From Methylocaldum sp035627495 (GTDB lineage: Bacteria > Pseudomonadota > Gammaproteobacteria > Methylococcales > Methylococcaceae): a stretch of 64,000 nt of DNA. Under the pieces are notes generated by a model that saw only the letters and a list, made by a program, of their open reading frames with translations, was not told the origin of the DNA and searched no databases. Location: assembly GCF_035627495.1 (NCBI RefSeq), contig NZ_DASPLO010000076.1:4031-68030 (forward strand), read 5' to 3'. This document shows, in pieces, positions 54,199-63,119 of the stretch; the stretch's first letter is position 1; each line of letters starts with the position of its first letter. The translations under genes and the position numbers were made by a program.

Positions 54199-55509
54199 TT
54201 ATCCTCCACCACAAAATGCTCCCGAAAGGACTGCGTCGTACACATTCAAGGTTTCGGAAGTTATTTTTTCCGCGGAGAATTCGGTCTCCGCAATTTCCCG
54301 TCCGCGACGCCCCATAAGCTCCCGCCGCGATCGATCCTTAATCAGTGTTTTAAGCGCTTCGGCCAAGGCGAACGCATCCTGTGCCGGCACCAGCAAACCG
54401 TTGTCGCCGTGGCGGACCACTTCCCGGCAGCCGGGGGTATCGGTGGTGACGATGGGTTTCCCGGCGGCAGCCGCTTCGAGCAGCGCCTTGGGCAGACCTT
54501 CCCGATAGGAAGGCAGACAAACGATATGGGACCCAGCAAGCACTTGGGGAATATCGTCCCGCCGGCCCCACCATTCGACCGGTCCTTCCCGCCTCCAGCT
54601 TTCCAGCTGGTCGATCGAAACCGACGCCGGATTGTCCGGGTCGGGATCGCCTACCAGGACGAATCGCGCAGCGACGCCCTCGGCCCGGAGCCGTTTGGCA
54701 GCGGTCACGAACTCCCCCACCCCCTTAGTCCAGAGCATGCGCGCCGGCAGGACGATCAAAGGCATCCCATCGCCCTCTACCGCCGGGCTGAATGCCTGGA
54801 GATCCACGCCGGCGCCCCGGATCGTGCTTAGGCGGGAGGCTGGCAATCCCAGACTCATCATCTGCGCGTAATCGTCCGGGTTTTCCACGATAACATGCCC
54901 CCGTGCAAGAAGCCGTCCCAACACAGCGCGCACCACCGGACGAAGCAACCGCGCTTTGACGCTGGCCGAAGTGAACAGCCAGCCGAGGCCGGCCATGTAA
55001 TTCACGATGGCGCACGGCCGGCTGAACCAGGCGGCGATGGTGCCGTACACTACCGGCTTCATGGCCACGTGCTTAACCAGATCTGGCCGAATCTCCCGGT
55101 AAATCCTGACCAGATCGGCAATCAGTTTGAATTCCGCAATCGGATTGCGCCCGCGCCGCGACAATTCGAGCGGAATGACATGGACTCCCCGCGCCTCGAT
55201 GACAGGCCGATGCTGCCGTACTCGGGTCACCACGTAGACGTCGTAGCCTGCATCGCGGGCGGCAGTCACGTGGGGCAGCCAATGGGAGCAAACGAACCAG
55301 TCTTCGGTAACGAAAAATAGAAGCTTTTTGCTCAAAACCGTTTGATCCAATGATCTGGAAAAATTGTTCGAATGTCGTCTTTTCGCATCGTCCGGCGCTT
55401 GCCGGCTTTGGCCACCCTGCTTCGAGCTAAAACCTTGCGAACAAAGACTCAAGAAAATAGGCGATATAATAACTAATGACGCCAAAGTTGATCGTTTCAG
55501 GAACAACAT
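54199..55509 (-). CDS. Glycosyltransferase family 4
   Basis: A GT4 enzyme on the minus strand, up to 436 residues. The conserved part begins KKLLFFVTEDWFVCSHWLPH (about residue 61), which is the usual N-terminus of this WbpX/PglA-like group. The donor half contains PARMLWTKGVGEFVTAAKRL, VLVGDPDPDNPASV and the E-x7-E region YREGLPKALLEAAAAGKPIVTTDTPGCREVV. The first 60 residues (with a hydrophobic stretch at 9-23) are unusual, but the ATG at 55509 has a good GAGGG site six bases away. TTG at 55335 is the alternative. The gene diverges from the flippase. Confidence 0.9.
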   Translation of the reverse strand: MLFLKRSTLASLVIISPIFLSLCSQGFSSKQGGQSRQAPDDAKRRHSNNFSRSLDQTVLSKKLLFFVTEDWFVCSHWLPHVTAARDAGYDVYVVTRVRQHRPVIEARGVHVIPLELSRRGRNPIAEFKLIADLVRIYREIRPDLVKHVAMKPVVYGTIAAWFSRPCAIVNYMAGLGWLFTSASVKARLLRPVVRAVLGRLLARGHVIVENPDDYAQMMSLGLPASRLSTIRGAGVDLQAFSPAVEGDGMPLIVLPARMLWTKGVGEFVTAAKRLRAEGVAARFVLVGDPDPDNPASVSIDQLESWRREGPVEWWGRRDDIPQVLAGSHIVCLPSYREGLPKALLEAAAAGKPIVTTDTPGCREVVRHGDNGLLVPAQDAFALAEALKTLIKDRSRRELMGRRGREIAETEFSAEKITSETLNVYDAVLSGAFCGGG

Positions 55510-55587
55510 CCGCCGCCCTCATGCCGCGACCGGAAAAATGACCGGTTGCCCGCTCGCTCAAACCTCATTCGGACCCCGTCGGAGTTA

Positions 55588-56895
55588 ATGATCGCTAAGC
55601 TGAGGTTCACGGGAAACCGGACCTTTTTTTATCTCGTCCGTAACACGATAGGCACCTTCAGCATCCGACTGGCGGGTATCAGCCTATCATTCGCCGCCCA
55701 AGCAATCACGGCGCGATTCATGGGTTCCGATAACTACGGGCTATTCGTGTATGCCCTTGCCTTCACTCCGATCTTAGCTTGGCTAACCCAATTGGGCATG
55801 GTGCAGACCTCGATCCGGTACATTTCGATTTACAACTCGCAGAAAGACTGGGCCGCCATTAAAGGCTTCATGGCCTTCGCAAGCCGCTGCACACTTGGAG
55901 CTAGCCTGGCTATCGGGCTAACGGTAGCGCTGATCGGCTGGCTACTGAAAGACACCCTGGACGACCTGCATCGTTATGTTTTCATCCTGGCTTTCCTCCA
56001 TGTGCCCTTCATGTCGTTGTCGGAATTGCGAGTGGGCGTTCTCCGCGGCCTGCTCAAAATCAGTTTTGCCGAACTGCCGGAAAACCTTATCCGACCGCTA
56101 CTCCTGGTCATTCTGCTGTCAGCGGCTTATTTCGGATTTCAGGACTTCGTTGATCCCGTGACGGCGATGCTGATCAGCCTATCCGTAGCCATGACCAATT
56201 TCCTGCTGGGTAGCGCATGGCTTCGGCAATCACTGCCGGAGGGGGTTTTCGGCTGCTTGCCGTCGTATCGGAAGCAAGAATGGCTGAACATGGCTGTCCC
56301 CATGTTCATCGTCGTCGGCATCCAACTGCTCATCAGCCAATTGGATATTCTCCTGATCGGATCGATGATAGGCACGCGGGAAGCCGGTTCTTATGCAGTA
56401 GCGGCTAGAGTCGCAGATTTCGCGGCCTTCGGCTTGGTAGTGGCCAGCAGCGTAACCGCGCCCTTAATCGCCGCACATTGGAACAATCGCTTGATCCAGG
56501 ACCTCCGGCGACTACTGAAAATCACCACGATATGCAACGCCTTGTTCGTTCTGACTGCCGCCTCGCTCATCGCAGGAATAGGGAAATACATACTTGGTAT
56601 TTTCGGGGCATCGTTCGTGGATGCTTACCCTCTCCTGCTCATGCTCCTGGCCGGAAGATCGCTGCACGCTCTGACCGGTCTCGGGACGATCCTGCTGACG
56701 ATGACCGGACATCAGAAGGAAGCCACCTGGCTCATGGGTAGCGGCTTGGCCATGCAATTGCCTTTGGAGCTGTATCTCATCGGCGAGCACGGCGCCATGG
56801 GTGCGGCCGTTGCCAGCGCGCTTGCGATCGCCTGCGTAAACGTGTCAGCGCTGGTAATCGTCAAAATCAGGTTAAAATTGAGCCTTATCGGCTAA
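55588..56895 (+). CDS. Polysaccharide flippase (Wzx-like, MOP superfamily)
   Basis: A 435-residue flippase with about twelve hydrophobic segments. It opens with RNTIGTFSIRLAGISLSFAAQAITARFMGSDNYG, the typical first-helix motif for oligosaccharide flippases. It is the second flippase in the window and distinct from the one at 32610, so the region 54-61 kb probably serves a different glycan. The ATG at 55588 is preferred to TTG 55546, although GGAG lies only three bases before it. Confidence 0.88.
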   Translation: MIAKLRFTGNRTFFYLVRNTIGTFSIRLAGISLSFAAQAITARFMGSDNYGLFVYALAFTPILAWLTQLGMVQTSIRYISIYNSQKDWAAIKGFMAFASRCTLGASLAIGLTVALIGWLLKDTLDDLHRYVFILAFLHVPFMSLSELRVGVLRGLLKISFAELPENLIRPLLLVILLSAAYFGFQDFVDPVTAMLISLSVAMTNFLLGSAWLRQSLPEGVFGCLPSYRKQEWLNMAVPMFIVVGIQLLISQLDILLIGSMIGTREAGSYAVAARVADFAAFGLVVASSVTAPLIAAHWNNRLIQDLRRLLKITTICNALFVLTAASLIAGIGKYILGIFGASFVDAYPLLLMLLAGRSLHALTGLGTILLTMTGHQKEATWLMGSGLAMQLPLELYLIGEHGAMGAAVASALAIACVNVSALVIVKIRLKLSLIG

Positions 56896-56915
56896 ACACC
56901 CGACAACAGAAATAA

Positions 56916-57767
56916 ATGGTGAACATGGATCTAACGATCAGCTCGATACCGCCGTTCGTCAAAGCCGCCAAAGCGATGACGCGGCTTATCCCTCCCGTTT
57001 GGCGGCTTAGCGGAATCAGCAACCGCATCATTAAACCATTGGTCTGCTCGTTCATCCCCGGGGCTTTGTTTCGCTCCACCATCTGGAACTACCGGGGACG
57101 CGACATCGAGATGATCCTCGATCCTTCCGATTGCGTGGGCGGCAATCTGTTCTTCATTCCGCAGATGTACGACCGGTGGGAGCGAAAATTCCTGACGAAC
57201 CGTCTGCCGAAAGCCGGCGTATTCGTGGACGTGGGCAGCAACATCGGCGCCTACGCGCTTTTTGCCGCGGAGATCGTCGGCGAATCCGGCAAAGTGATCG
57301 CTTTCGAAGCGGCGACGGAGAATTTTCAACTCCTGCGGAAGAACATCGAAATCAACGGCAAGAACAGTGTGATCGCCGCCTATCAAATCGGTATTTCGGA
57401 CAAGAAGGAAACATTGCGGCTGGGACTCAATCGGCAAGGCAACCGCGGCGCCAACAGCTTCCTCAAGCCCGAGGGAGAGACGGAAGAGGTACAGTGTTAT
57501 TCCCTGCATGAAGCTTTACAGATGGCCGACGTGAAAAAGATCGATGTATTGAAGCTGGATATCGAAGGATTCGAATATCCGGTCCTGAAACGGTTTTTCG
57601 ACGACATCGACGGAGCTCCGCAGCTTAAACCGGCATACATCCTGGTCGAGATCGACGGCGGCCCACAAACGGCCGAGCGGAAGCAACAATTGCGATCCCT
57701 CATTTCGGATAGCGGATACCGTATTCTCCGGGAGCGGGAAAACACTCTGTTCGAGCTGGCTGTCTGA
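56916..57767 (+). CDS. FkbM-family methyltransferase
   Basis: A 283-residue SAM-dependent O-methyltransferase of the FkbM type. The SAM-binding motif I is VFVDVGSNIGAYALFAAEIVG (about residues 102-122), followed by VIAFEAATENFQLLRKNI. A second motif, DVLKLDIEGFEYPVLK, with the conserved D-x-E-G, is near 211-226. In surface-glycan clusters these enzymes usually methylate a sugar hydroxyl. The start is ATG 56916, with ATG 56925 as an alternative. Confidence 0.9.
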   Translation: MVNMDLTISSIPPFVKAAKAMTRLIPPVWRLSGISNRIIKPLVCSFIPGALFRSTIWNYRGRDIEMILDPSDCVGGNLFFIPQMYDRWERKFLTNRLPKAGVFVDVGSNIGAYALFAAEIVGESGKVIAFEAATENFQLLRKNIEINGKNSVIAAYQIGISDKKETLRLGLNRQGNRGANSFLKPEGETEEVQCYSLHEALQMADVKKIDVLKLDIEGFEYPVLKRFFDDIDGAPQLKPAYILVEIDGGPQTAERKQQLRSLISDSGYRILRERENTLFELAV

Positions 57768-57778
57768 TCGGTTCGACG

Positions 57779-58684
57779 ATGCCTTCATACGTATTCACAG
57801 TCTTCACCCCGACCTACAACCGGGCTCACCTGCTGGGCGAAGTTTTCGAAAGCCTCAAGGCGCAAACGTTTACCGACTTCGAGTGGATCATCGTGGACGA
57901 CGGCTCCACCGACGACACCCGTGCACGAATCATGGAATGGCAAGCGAGCGCCTGTTTTCCTATCGTCTACGTACATCAGGAGAATCGGGGCAAGCATGTG
58001 GCGATCAACCGCGGGCTTGATTTGGCATCCGGCGAGTTCTTTCTGATCCACGACTCCGACGATCTTCTTTTGCCCCACACTCTGAAACGATTCCATGAAA
58101 TCTGGAATGCCATTCCTCCCGAGGAAAAAAAATCCTTGGCTGGCGTAATGGGATTGTGTGCTTATCGCGACGGGAGCATTGTCCCGAAGCTGTTTCCCCA
58201 GGACTCCATGGATATAAGCCACCGGGAATACTGGTTCGAAATGAACATGAAAGGCGACAAGTGTTATTTCGTCCTTACTGACTTGTTGCGCCGGTATCCA
58301 TTCCCGGAAATCTCCGGCGAAAAATTCCTGGCGGAAGGCGTCGTTTTCAACCGGCTCAACCCGAGATTCCGGTGCGTCAACGAGGTGATGCGGATCATTC
58401 AGTACCTGCCCGACGGACTGACCGCCAAAGCGAGGGCGATACGCTATCGAAGCCCGAGAGGCGCACGGCTTTATTACAGCGAAGCGGTACGCTTGCCAAC
58501 CGGAATCAAGCCCAAGCTCAAAAACATGGCGAACTTTATCCGATACTCGATCCACTCTGGGGAATCGCTAAGCGCCAGTCTGATGGAAGTCGGTTCTCCG
58601 CTGCTGTTCGGGATCAGCCTTCCGATCGGTCTGGGCTTGGCATGGATCGACAAAGCCCGCCTAGCCGGCGTCGCTAATCACTAA
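57779..58684 (+). CDS. Glycosyltransferase family 2
   Basis: A 301-residue GT-A glycosyltransferase. It opens with VFTPTYNRAHLLGEVFESLKAQTF, then IIVDDGSTDDT, and has the metal-binding HDSDD motif near residue 83-87. The C-terminal 60 residues include a weak hydrophobic stretch that may contact the membrane. It starts 11 bases after the FkbM gene. Confidence 0.93.
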   Translation: MPSYVFTVFTPTYNRAHLLGEVFESLKAQTFTDFEWIIVDDGSTDDTRARIMEWQASACFPIVYVHQENRGKHVAINRGLDLASGEFFLIHDSDDLLLPHTLKRFHEIWNAIPPEEKKSLAGVMGLCAYRDGSIVPKLFPQDSMDISHREYWFEMNMKGDKCYFVLTDLLRRYPFPEISGEKFLAEGVVFNRLNPRFRCVNEVMRIIQYLPDGLTAKARAIRYRSPRGARLYYSEAVRLPTGIKPKLKNMANFIRYSIHSGESLSASLMEVGSPLLFGISLPIGLGLAWIDKARLAGVANH

Positions 58685-58713
58685 TACGGTTTCAACAAAT
58701 AAGACCATAAGCC

Positions 58714-59670
58714 ATGGCATTTGACACACCAGATTCCGTTGTTCTCGAAAGCAAGCCCTGCCCCATGGGCTGCGCCAGCCGCGATGAGTTGGTGTTGCAA
58801 GGGAGGGACCGCCTGCATGACCTAGCCGGCACGTATTCCGTAGTTCGGTGTTCCGAGTGCGGGCTATTGCGAACCAATCCGAGACCGACGGCGGACACCA
58901 TTGGCTACTACTATCCCGAGGACTATGGACCTTACGCCGGAACCCGCATCACCGATTCGGGTTTCAGAACGGGAATCAGTGCCGTCAAGGAATTCGTCAG
59001 AAACGCCTTGAGGATACACAGCCTGTCCTTGCCTCCGCTCGAATCGGGACGAATGCTGGAAATCGGTTGCGCCTCGGGCGCTTTTCTGGCCCGAATGGCC
59101 GGTAAAGGTTGGCAAGTGGAAGGCATCGAGTTTTCGCCCACGGCGGCAAAAAACGCGCAGGAGGCGGGGTTCTCCGTTCATTGCGGAAGCCTGGAATCGG
59201 CGCCCGAACCCATCAGGCAATTCGACCTTGTGGTGGGCTGGATGGTGCTCGAACACCTGCACGACCCCGTACTCGCGCTCGACAAGCTGCATCGCTGGAC
59301 CCGGAAAGACGGCTGGCTCGCCATCTCGGTTCCCAATGCGGCGTGCTTTCAACTCGACTGGTTCAGACAGCGATGGTTCCCCCTGCATTTGCCCGCCCAT
59401 TTGTACCACTTTACCCCGGAGACTTTAGAAGCCCTGCTGAATGCAACGGGTTGGCGCATCGAGAAGATCCATTATCAGCGGGTGATGACCGATTTGGTGG
59501 CGAGTGCGGCTTATCTCATCGAAGATAGATGGCCGAACTCTTCCATTTCCCGTTTCCTCAAGCGGTATCCGGGGATTTTCAACCTACCTCTTTATCCGCT
59601 GGCCCTACTCCTGAGTTGGTTCGGCCAAACCGCGCGGATGACGGTTTGGGCCAGACGTATCAATAAATAA
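58714..59670 (+). CDS. Class I SAM-dependent methyltransferase with N-terminal zinc motif
   Basis: A 318-residue methyltransferase. Four N-terminal cysteines (C16, C20, C46, C49; the last two in RCSECGLLRTNPRP) form a putative zinc site, as in methyltransferases of sugar-nucleotide or C-methyl type. The SAM motif I is MLEIGCASGAFLARM (about residues 115-129), followed by VEGIEFSPTAA and the ISVPNAACF segment. The family pattern fits enzymes acting on sugars in surface-glycan loci; the exact target is unknown. Confidence 0.88.
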   Translation: MAFDTPDSVVLESKPCPMGCASRDELVLQGRDRLHDLAGTYSVVRCSECGLLRTNPRPTADTIGYYYPEDYGPYAGTRITDSGFRTGISAVKEFVRNALRIHSLSLPPLESGRMLEIGCASGAFLARMAGKGWQVEGIEFSPTAAKNAQEAGFSVHCGSLESAPEPIRQFDLVVGWMVLEHLHDPVLALDKLHRWTRKDGWLAISVPNAACFQLDWFRQRWFPLHLPAHLYHFTPETLEALLNATGWRIEKIHYQRVMTDLVASAAYLIEDRWPNSSISRFLKRYPGIFNLPLYPLALLLSWFGQTARMTVWARRINK

Positions 59671-60741
59671 ATGAAGGTCTTGCTTCTTAGCCGATATGGC
59701 CAACTCGGGGCCAGCAGCCGGCTTCGCTCGTATCAATATCTACCCTATCTCGAAAGCCACGGGTTTCGGATTAGGGTGGCTCCTTTTTTCAAGGATGCTT
59801 ATCTCGAACAGTTCTATGCCGGACGGGGAAAGCCCCTACGCCACGCGCTCGATGGCTACGGCAGGCGAATCGCATCACTGTTGGAATTACGTGCATATGA
59901 TCTGGTTTGGATAGAGGCGGAGGCATTCCCCTGGCTTCCGGCCTGGGTCGAGACCGCGATGGGGCGGGCGGGAATCCCCTATGTCGTCGACTACGACGAC
60001 GCCATCTTCCATCGCTACGATCAGCATGCCAATCCGGGCATCCGCAAAATTTTGGGCGACAAGATCGACCGCGTCATGCGCCATTCCAAAGCGGTTATCG
60101 CGGGAAGCGAATACTTGGCCGAGCGGGCAACAAAAGGCGGTGCCGCACGCGTGGAACTCATTCCCACGTCGATCGACTTGAACCGATATCCGCAGAATCC
60201 GACCAAACCTGACGCCGTCTTCACCATCGGCTGGATCGGTTCGCCTACTACGGCGCAGTATGTACGAAGTTTGAACGAGGTATTTTCGGCAATAGCGAGA
60301 GATTTCCCCGTGCGCGTGAAAGTGGTCGGGGCCGGAACCTCGCATTCACAATCCACCGATTTCAATATCGAATATTGCGACTGGTCGGAGCAAACCGAAG
60401 TGGACGACATCCGGAGTTTCGACGTCGGCATCATGCCTCTGTCCGATACCCCTTGGGAAAAGGGAAAGTGTGGTTATAAGCTCATCCAGTACATGGGCTG
60501 CTACAAACCTGTGGTCGCCTCGCCGGTCGGAGCCAATCTCAGGATCGTCAAGCACGGCGTCAACGGCTTTCTCGCCTCGACCGAATCGGAATGGAAAACC
60601 GCCTTACTGGAACTGTTGCATACCCCCGAACTGCGCATCCGCCTGGGACAAGCCGGTCGCGCCACGGTCGAACGCGAATACTGTACCGGGGTTAACGGCC
60701 CCAAATTGGCAAACATTCTAAGCGAGGCGCCCGGGCGATGA
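59671..60741 (+). CDS. Glycosyltransferase family 4
   Basis: A 356-residue GT-B glycosyltransferase whose ATG directly abuts the preceding stop codon. It begins MKVLLLSRYGQLGASSRLRSYQYLPYL, a well-marked subgroup opening. The donor half contains TIGWIGSPTTAQYV and the late segment KCGYKLIQYMGCYKPVVASPVGAN, with the usual lysine and glycine pattern. It is the last gene of the smaller glycan cluster. Confidence 0.92.
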   Translation: MKVLLLSRYGQLGASSRLRSYQYLPYLESHGFRIRVAPFFKDAYLEQFYAGRGKPLRHALDGYGRRIASLLELRAYDLVWIEAEAFPWLPAWVETAMGRAGIPYVVDYDDAIFHRYDQHANPGIRKILGDKIDRVMRHSKAVIAGSEYLAERATKGGAARVELIPTSIDLNRYPQNPTKPDAVFTIGWIGSPTTAQYVRSLNEVFSAIARDFPVRVKVVGAGTSHSQSTDFNIEYCDWSEQTEVDDIRSFDVGIMPLSDTPWEKGKCGYKLIQYMGCYKPVVASPVGANLRIVKHGVNGFLASTESEWKTALLELLHTPELRIRLGQAGRATVEREYCTGVNGPKLANILSEAPGR

Positions 60742-60826
60742 CGTGTTACCGCTCCGCCCTGAAGTTACCGGGCTTGGAATATTACGGATCGTTACAGGCA
60801 TCTCTTTAGCAACGAATTAAATCATT

Positions 60827-61795
60827 ATGCACAACCGAATCATCCTCTCGATTTTCCTCACCCTGATCACTGCCGGTCACGTATGGGCCGAAACCGTCGA
60901 TCGAAAAATCAAGGTCGGCGTTCTGGCCTTCGGCACGCTCAACTGGGAACTTGCCGTTGTTCAAGAGGAGGGACTCGATAAAGCGCAGGCTCTCACCATA
61001 GAGACCACTTCTCTCGCCAGCGCCGAAGCGGGAAAAATCGCCCTACAAGGGGGAAGCGTCGATCTGATCGTGTCCGATTGGATCTGGGTGGCCAATCAGC
61101 GCGGGCAAGGCACGGATATCACTTTCCTGCCCTACTCTACGAGCCATGGAGCGCTGATCGTACCGGCCGGCTCTCCCATCCGGGGGATCGCCGACCTAAA
61201 AGGAAAGCGGTTGGGCATAGCCGGGGGCGGATTGGACAAAAACTGGCTGCTGCTCCGCGCTCTGGCTCAAAAAGCATATGACTTGGACCTTAACCAGTCG
61301 ACCGATAAAGTTTTCGGCGCGCCGCCGCTGCTCAATCAACAGTTGCAGCAAGGCAAGCTGGATGCCGTCCTGAATTACTGGAATTTCGCCGCCAAGCTGG
61401 AAGCGCAGGGTTACCGCCGCCTTCTAGACGGACGCGGCATACTTCAGGGCTTGGGCATAGAGGTCGACGTGCCGAGTCTCGGTTATGTTTTTCGGGAAAG
61501 CTGGGCCAAGACTCATGAGGACACACTTACCGGATTTATGAAGGCCGCGGACACAGCTAAAAAATCGATCTGCGAGTCCGATGCCGTTTGGCGCAAGGTC
61601 GTCCCGCTGACGCAGGAAACCGACGAACGGGTGCAGAACGCTCTGCGACAGCATTACTGCGACGGAAGAATCAAAAGCTGGGGGGAAGCCGAGAAAAAAG
61701 CCGCCGCCGAGATTTATGGCCTGCTACATCAATCGGGCGAAGGACGATTGACCGGAAAATCCGAAAAGTTACCGGAAGGGGTGTTTTGGCGTTGA
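60827..61795 (+). CDS. Periplasmic ABC-type substrate-binding protein (SsuA/THI5-like)
   Basis: A 322-residue secreted binding protein. The signal peptide is cleaved after VWA (residue 21). The mature part has the two-lobed SsuA/NMT1 pattern: KVGVLAFGTLNWELAVVQEEGL, GGSVDLIVSDWIWVANQ, YSTSHGALIVPAGSPI and DLKGKRLGIAGGG. Similar proteins accompany sulfonate, nitrate and thiamine-precursor transporters and also some PQQ-linked alcohol oxidation genes. No permease or ATPase gene is adjacent, so it works with a transporter elsewhere or in another role. Confidence 0.85.
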   Translation: MHNRIILSIFLTLITAGHVWAETVDRKIKVGVLAFGTLNWELAVVQEEGLDKAQALTIETTSLASAEAGKIALQGGSVDLIVSDWIWVANQRGQGTDITFLPYSTSHGALIVPAGSPIRGIADLKGKRLGIAGGGLDKNWLLLRALAQKAYDLDLNQSTDKVFGAPPLLNQQLQQGKLDAVLNYWNFAAKLEAQGYRRLLDGRGILQGLGIEVDVPSLGYVFRESWAKTHEDTLTGFMKAADTAKKSICESDAVWRKVVPLTQETDERVQNALRQHYCDGRIKSWGEAEKKAAAEIYGLLHQSGEGRLTGKSEKLPEGVFWR

Positions 61796-61825
61796 CCGGT
61801 TCGGCTCACGTTTTGTAAAGAAAAT

Positions 61826-61855
61826 TTGACAGATTAAGCTGATGATAAATATGTA
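61826..61855 (+). promoter_or_regulatory. Candidate sigma-70 promoter for the GlcG/HbpS-like gene
   Basis: A perfect TTGACA at 61826-61831 is followed after 18 bases by TATGTA at 61850-61855, a weak -10. If used, the transcript would carry about 315 untranslated bases, including all the TCTAGA-centred palindromes described next. Confidence 0.4.
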
Positions 61856-61877
61856 AAAACATGAATGAGATGAGAGA

Positions 61878-62091
61878 ACGGATCTAGATCCGTCCGGATT
61901 AAACGCTCATTCCCGCTTATCAATAACAGAAAACGTCACTTTTTTTTACAATCGCAGACCAGCATCACAGTTTACATCTGCGCTGCTTGTTTTAACGCTC
62001 TAGATCCAATACAACATATTCCTTCAAGGAAGAGCGTTAGCACCTTTTCTAAATCTAGAGCAACAAACATGGCCTGCTTTGTGCTCTAGAT
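61878..62091 (+). promoter_or_regulatory. Structured leader with repeated TCTAGA-centred elements
   Basis: The 380-base gap before the GlcG/HbpS-like gene contains four TCTAGA- or CTAG-centred elements. ACGGATCTAGATCCGT (61878-61893) is a perfect 16-bp palindrome. GCTCTAGAT occurs at 61997-62005 and again at 62083-62091, and its reverse complement ATCTAGAGC is at 62053-62061. The middle copy can pair with either outer copy. The downstream pairing extends with ACAAA/TTTGT to 14 bp with one bulge. AACGCTCT (61994-62001) can also pair with AGAGCGTT (62031-62038) around a nested TTCCTTCAAGGAA hairpin. This is either an RNA switch or a set of operators. Confidence 0.5.
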
Positions 62092-62177
62092 GGTGAGAGA
62101 TCGCGACTTCAGTGGATCCCGTCAACTGACACGTTTGCATTCACTAAAACTGATTAATAATGAAAAAGGTTAAAGCC

Positions 62178-62969
62178 ATGTCCAAAATCAATCGCCTTCT
62201 AACAAAAGCAATCCTGGCGAGCGCCACGCTGGCTTTGGGAAGCGGAGCGGCATTTGCCGCGTGCAACGATATATCGCGGAACGATTTAGAAAACGCGGCA
62301 AATGCAGTCGTCGATGCAAATAGCTCGGGTGGATTCAACCTACCCATGTGGGTCACCGTAGTGGATGAAACCGGCAAAGTCTGCCACGTGGTCAACACGG
62401 CCAGAGACACTAATTCCGGGCCTAATATTGGTAACGATAGCTGGCTGGGCAGCCGCGTTATTTCCGCCCAAAAGGCCAGCACCGCCAATGCCTTCAGCCT
62501 GAACGGCTTTGCCATTTCGACAGCCAATCTGTACGGTCTGACCCAGCCGGACGGCAGCTTGTACGGTCTGCAACACAGCAATCCGATCGACGCCGGCACC
62601 GCATATAACGGCAGCCCTAACACCTGGGGCAAAAACTCCGATCCGCTTAAGAACAAGCGCATCGGCGGGGTAAACGTATTTGGCGGCGGCTTGGCACTTT
62701 ATAATGCCGGCGGTGTGAAAGTAGGTGCTATCGGCGTATCCGGCGACACCTCCTGTACGGATCATGCAGTGGCTTGGAAAATCCGCACAGCGCTTGGTTT
62801 GGATCACGTTCCAGCCGGTTTTCACTCCAGTCTCGGGGGAATCGGAGACGAATTGCACATAGAGAGCGGTGGCGCGAATACCGGCACGGCAAATGACACC
62901 CAACAGCCGACTTGTCCCAATCCTCCGGCCCCTGGTGCCGCGAACGGGGTAATTGCTGACGACGATTGA
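62178..62969 (+). CDS. Secreted GlcG/HbpS-family (heme-binding-like) protein
   Basis: A 263-residue exported protein. The signal peptide ends near GAAFA-A (residue 27). The mature domain has the GlcG/HbpS pattern: NAANAVVDANSSGG, MWVTVVDETGKVCHVV, SRVISAQKASTANAFS and GGLALYNAGGVKVGAIGVSGDTSCTDHAVAW. Members bind heme or small organic ligands and often accompany oxidoreductases. Three cysteines in the mature part could form disulfides. The tail is rich in Pro, Ala and Asn. The ATG at 62178 has AAGG upstream and is preferred to ATG 62160. It is alone between a structured leader and a strong terminator. Confidence 0.87.
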   Translation: MSKINRLLTKAILASATLALGSGAAFAACNDISRNDLENAANAVVDANSSGGFNLPMWVTVVDETGKVCHVVNTARDTNSGPNIGNDSWLGSRVISAQKASTANAFSLNGFAISTANLYGLTQPDGSLYGLQHSNPIDAGTAYNGSPNTWGKNSDPLKNKRIGGVNVFGGGLALYNAGGVKVGAIGVSGDTSCTDHAVAWKIRTALGLDHVPAGFHSSLGGIGDELHIESGGANTGTANDTQQPTCPNPPAPGAANGVIADDD

Positions 62970-62999
62970 TGTTTTTCGATCCGAGGTTGATTTAATTGC

Positions 63000-63026
63000 G
63001 GAAAGGGCGCCCAAAGCGCCCTTTCC
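63000..63026 (+). terminator. Rho-independent terminator of the GlcG/HbpS-like gene
   Basis: A perfect 11-bp stem, GGAAAGGGCGC/GCGCCCTTTCC, with loop CCAAA lies 30 bases after the stop codon, followed by CTTTCGG. The stem is very stable although the T-run is short. Confidence 0.8.
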
Positions 63027-63119
63027 CTTTCGGCAACACTTAAAAATAAAGCCGAAGGATCCTCAAAAACAGATGAGCCACACAGCCACTATTCCGGCCC
63101 TCGTCTGACCGAAGCTGCC

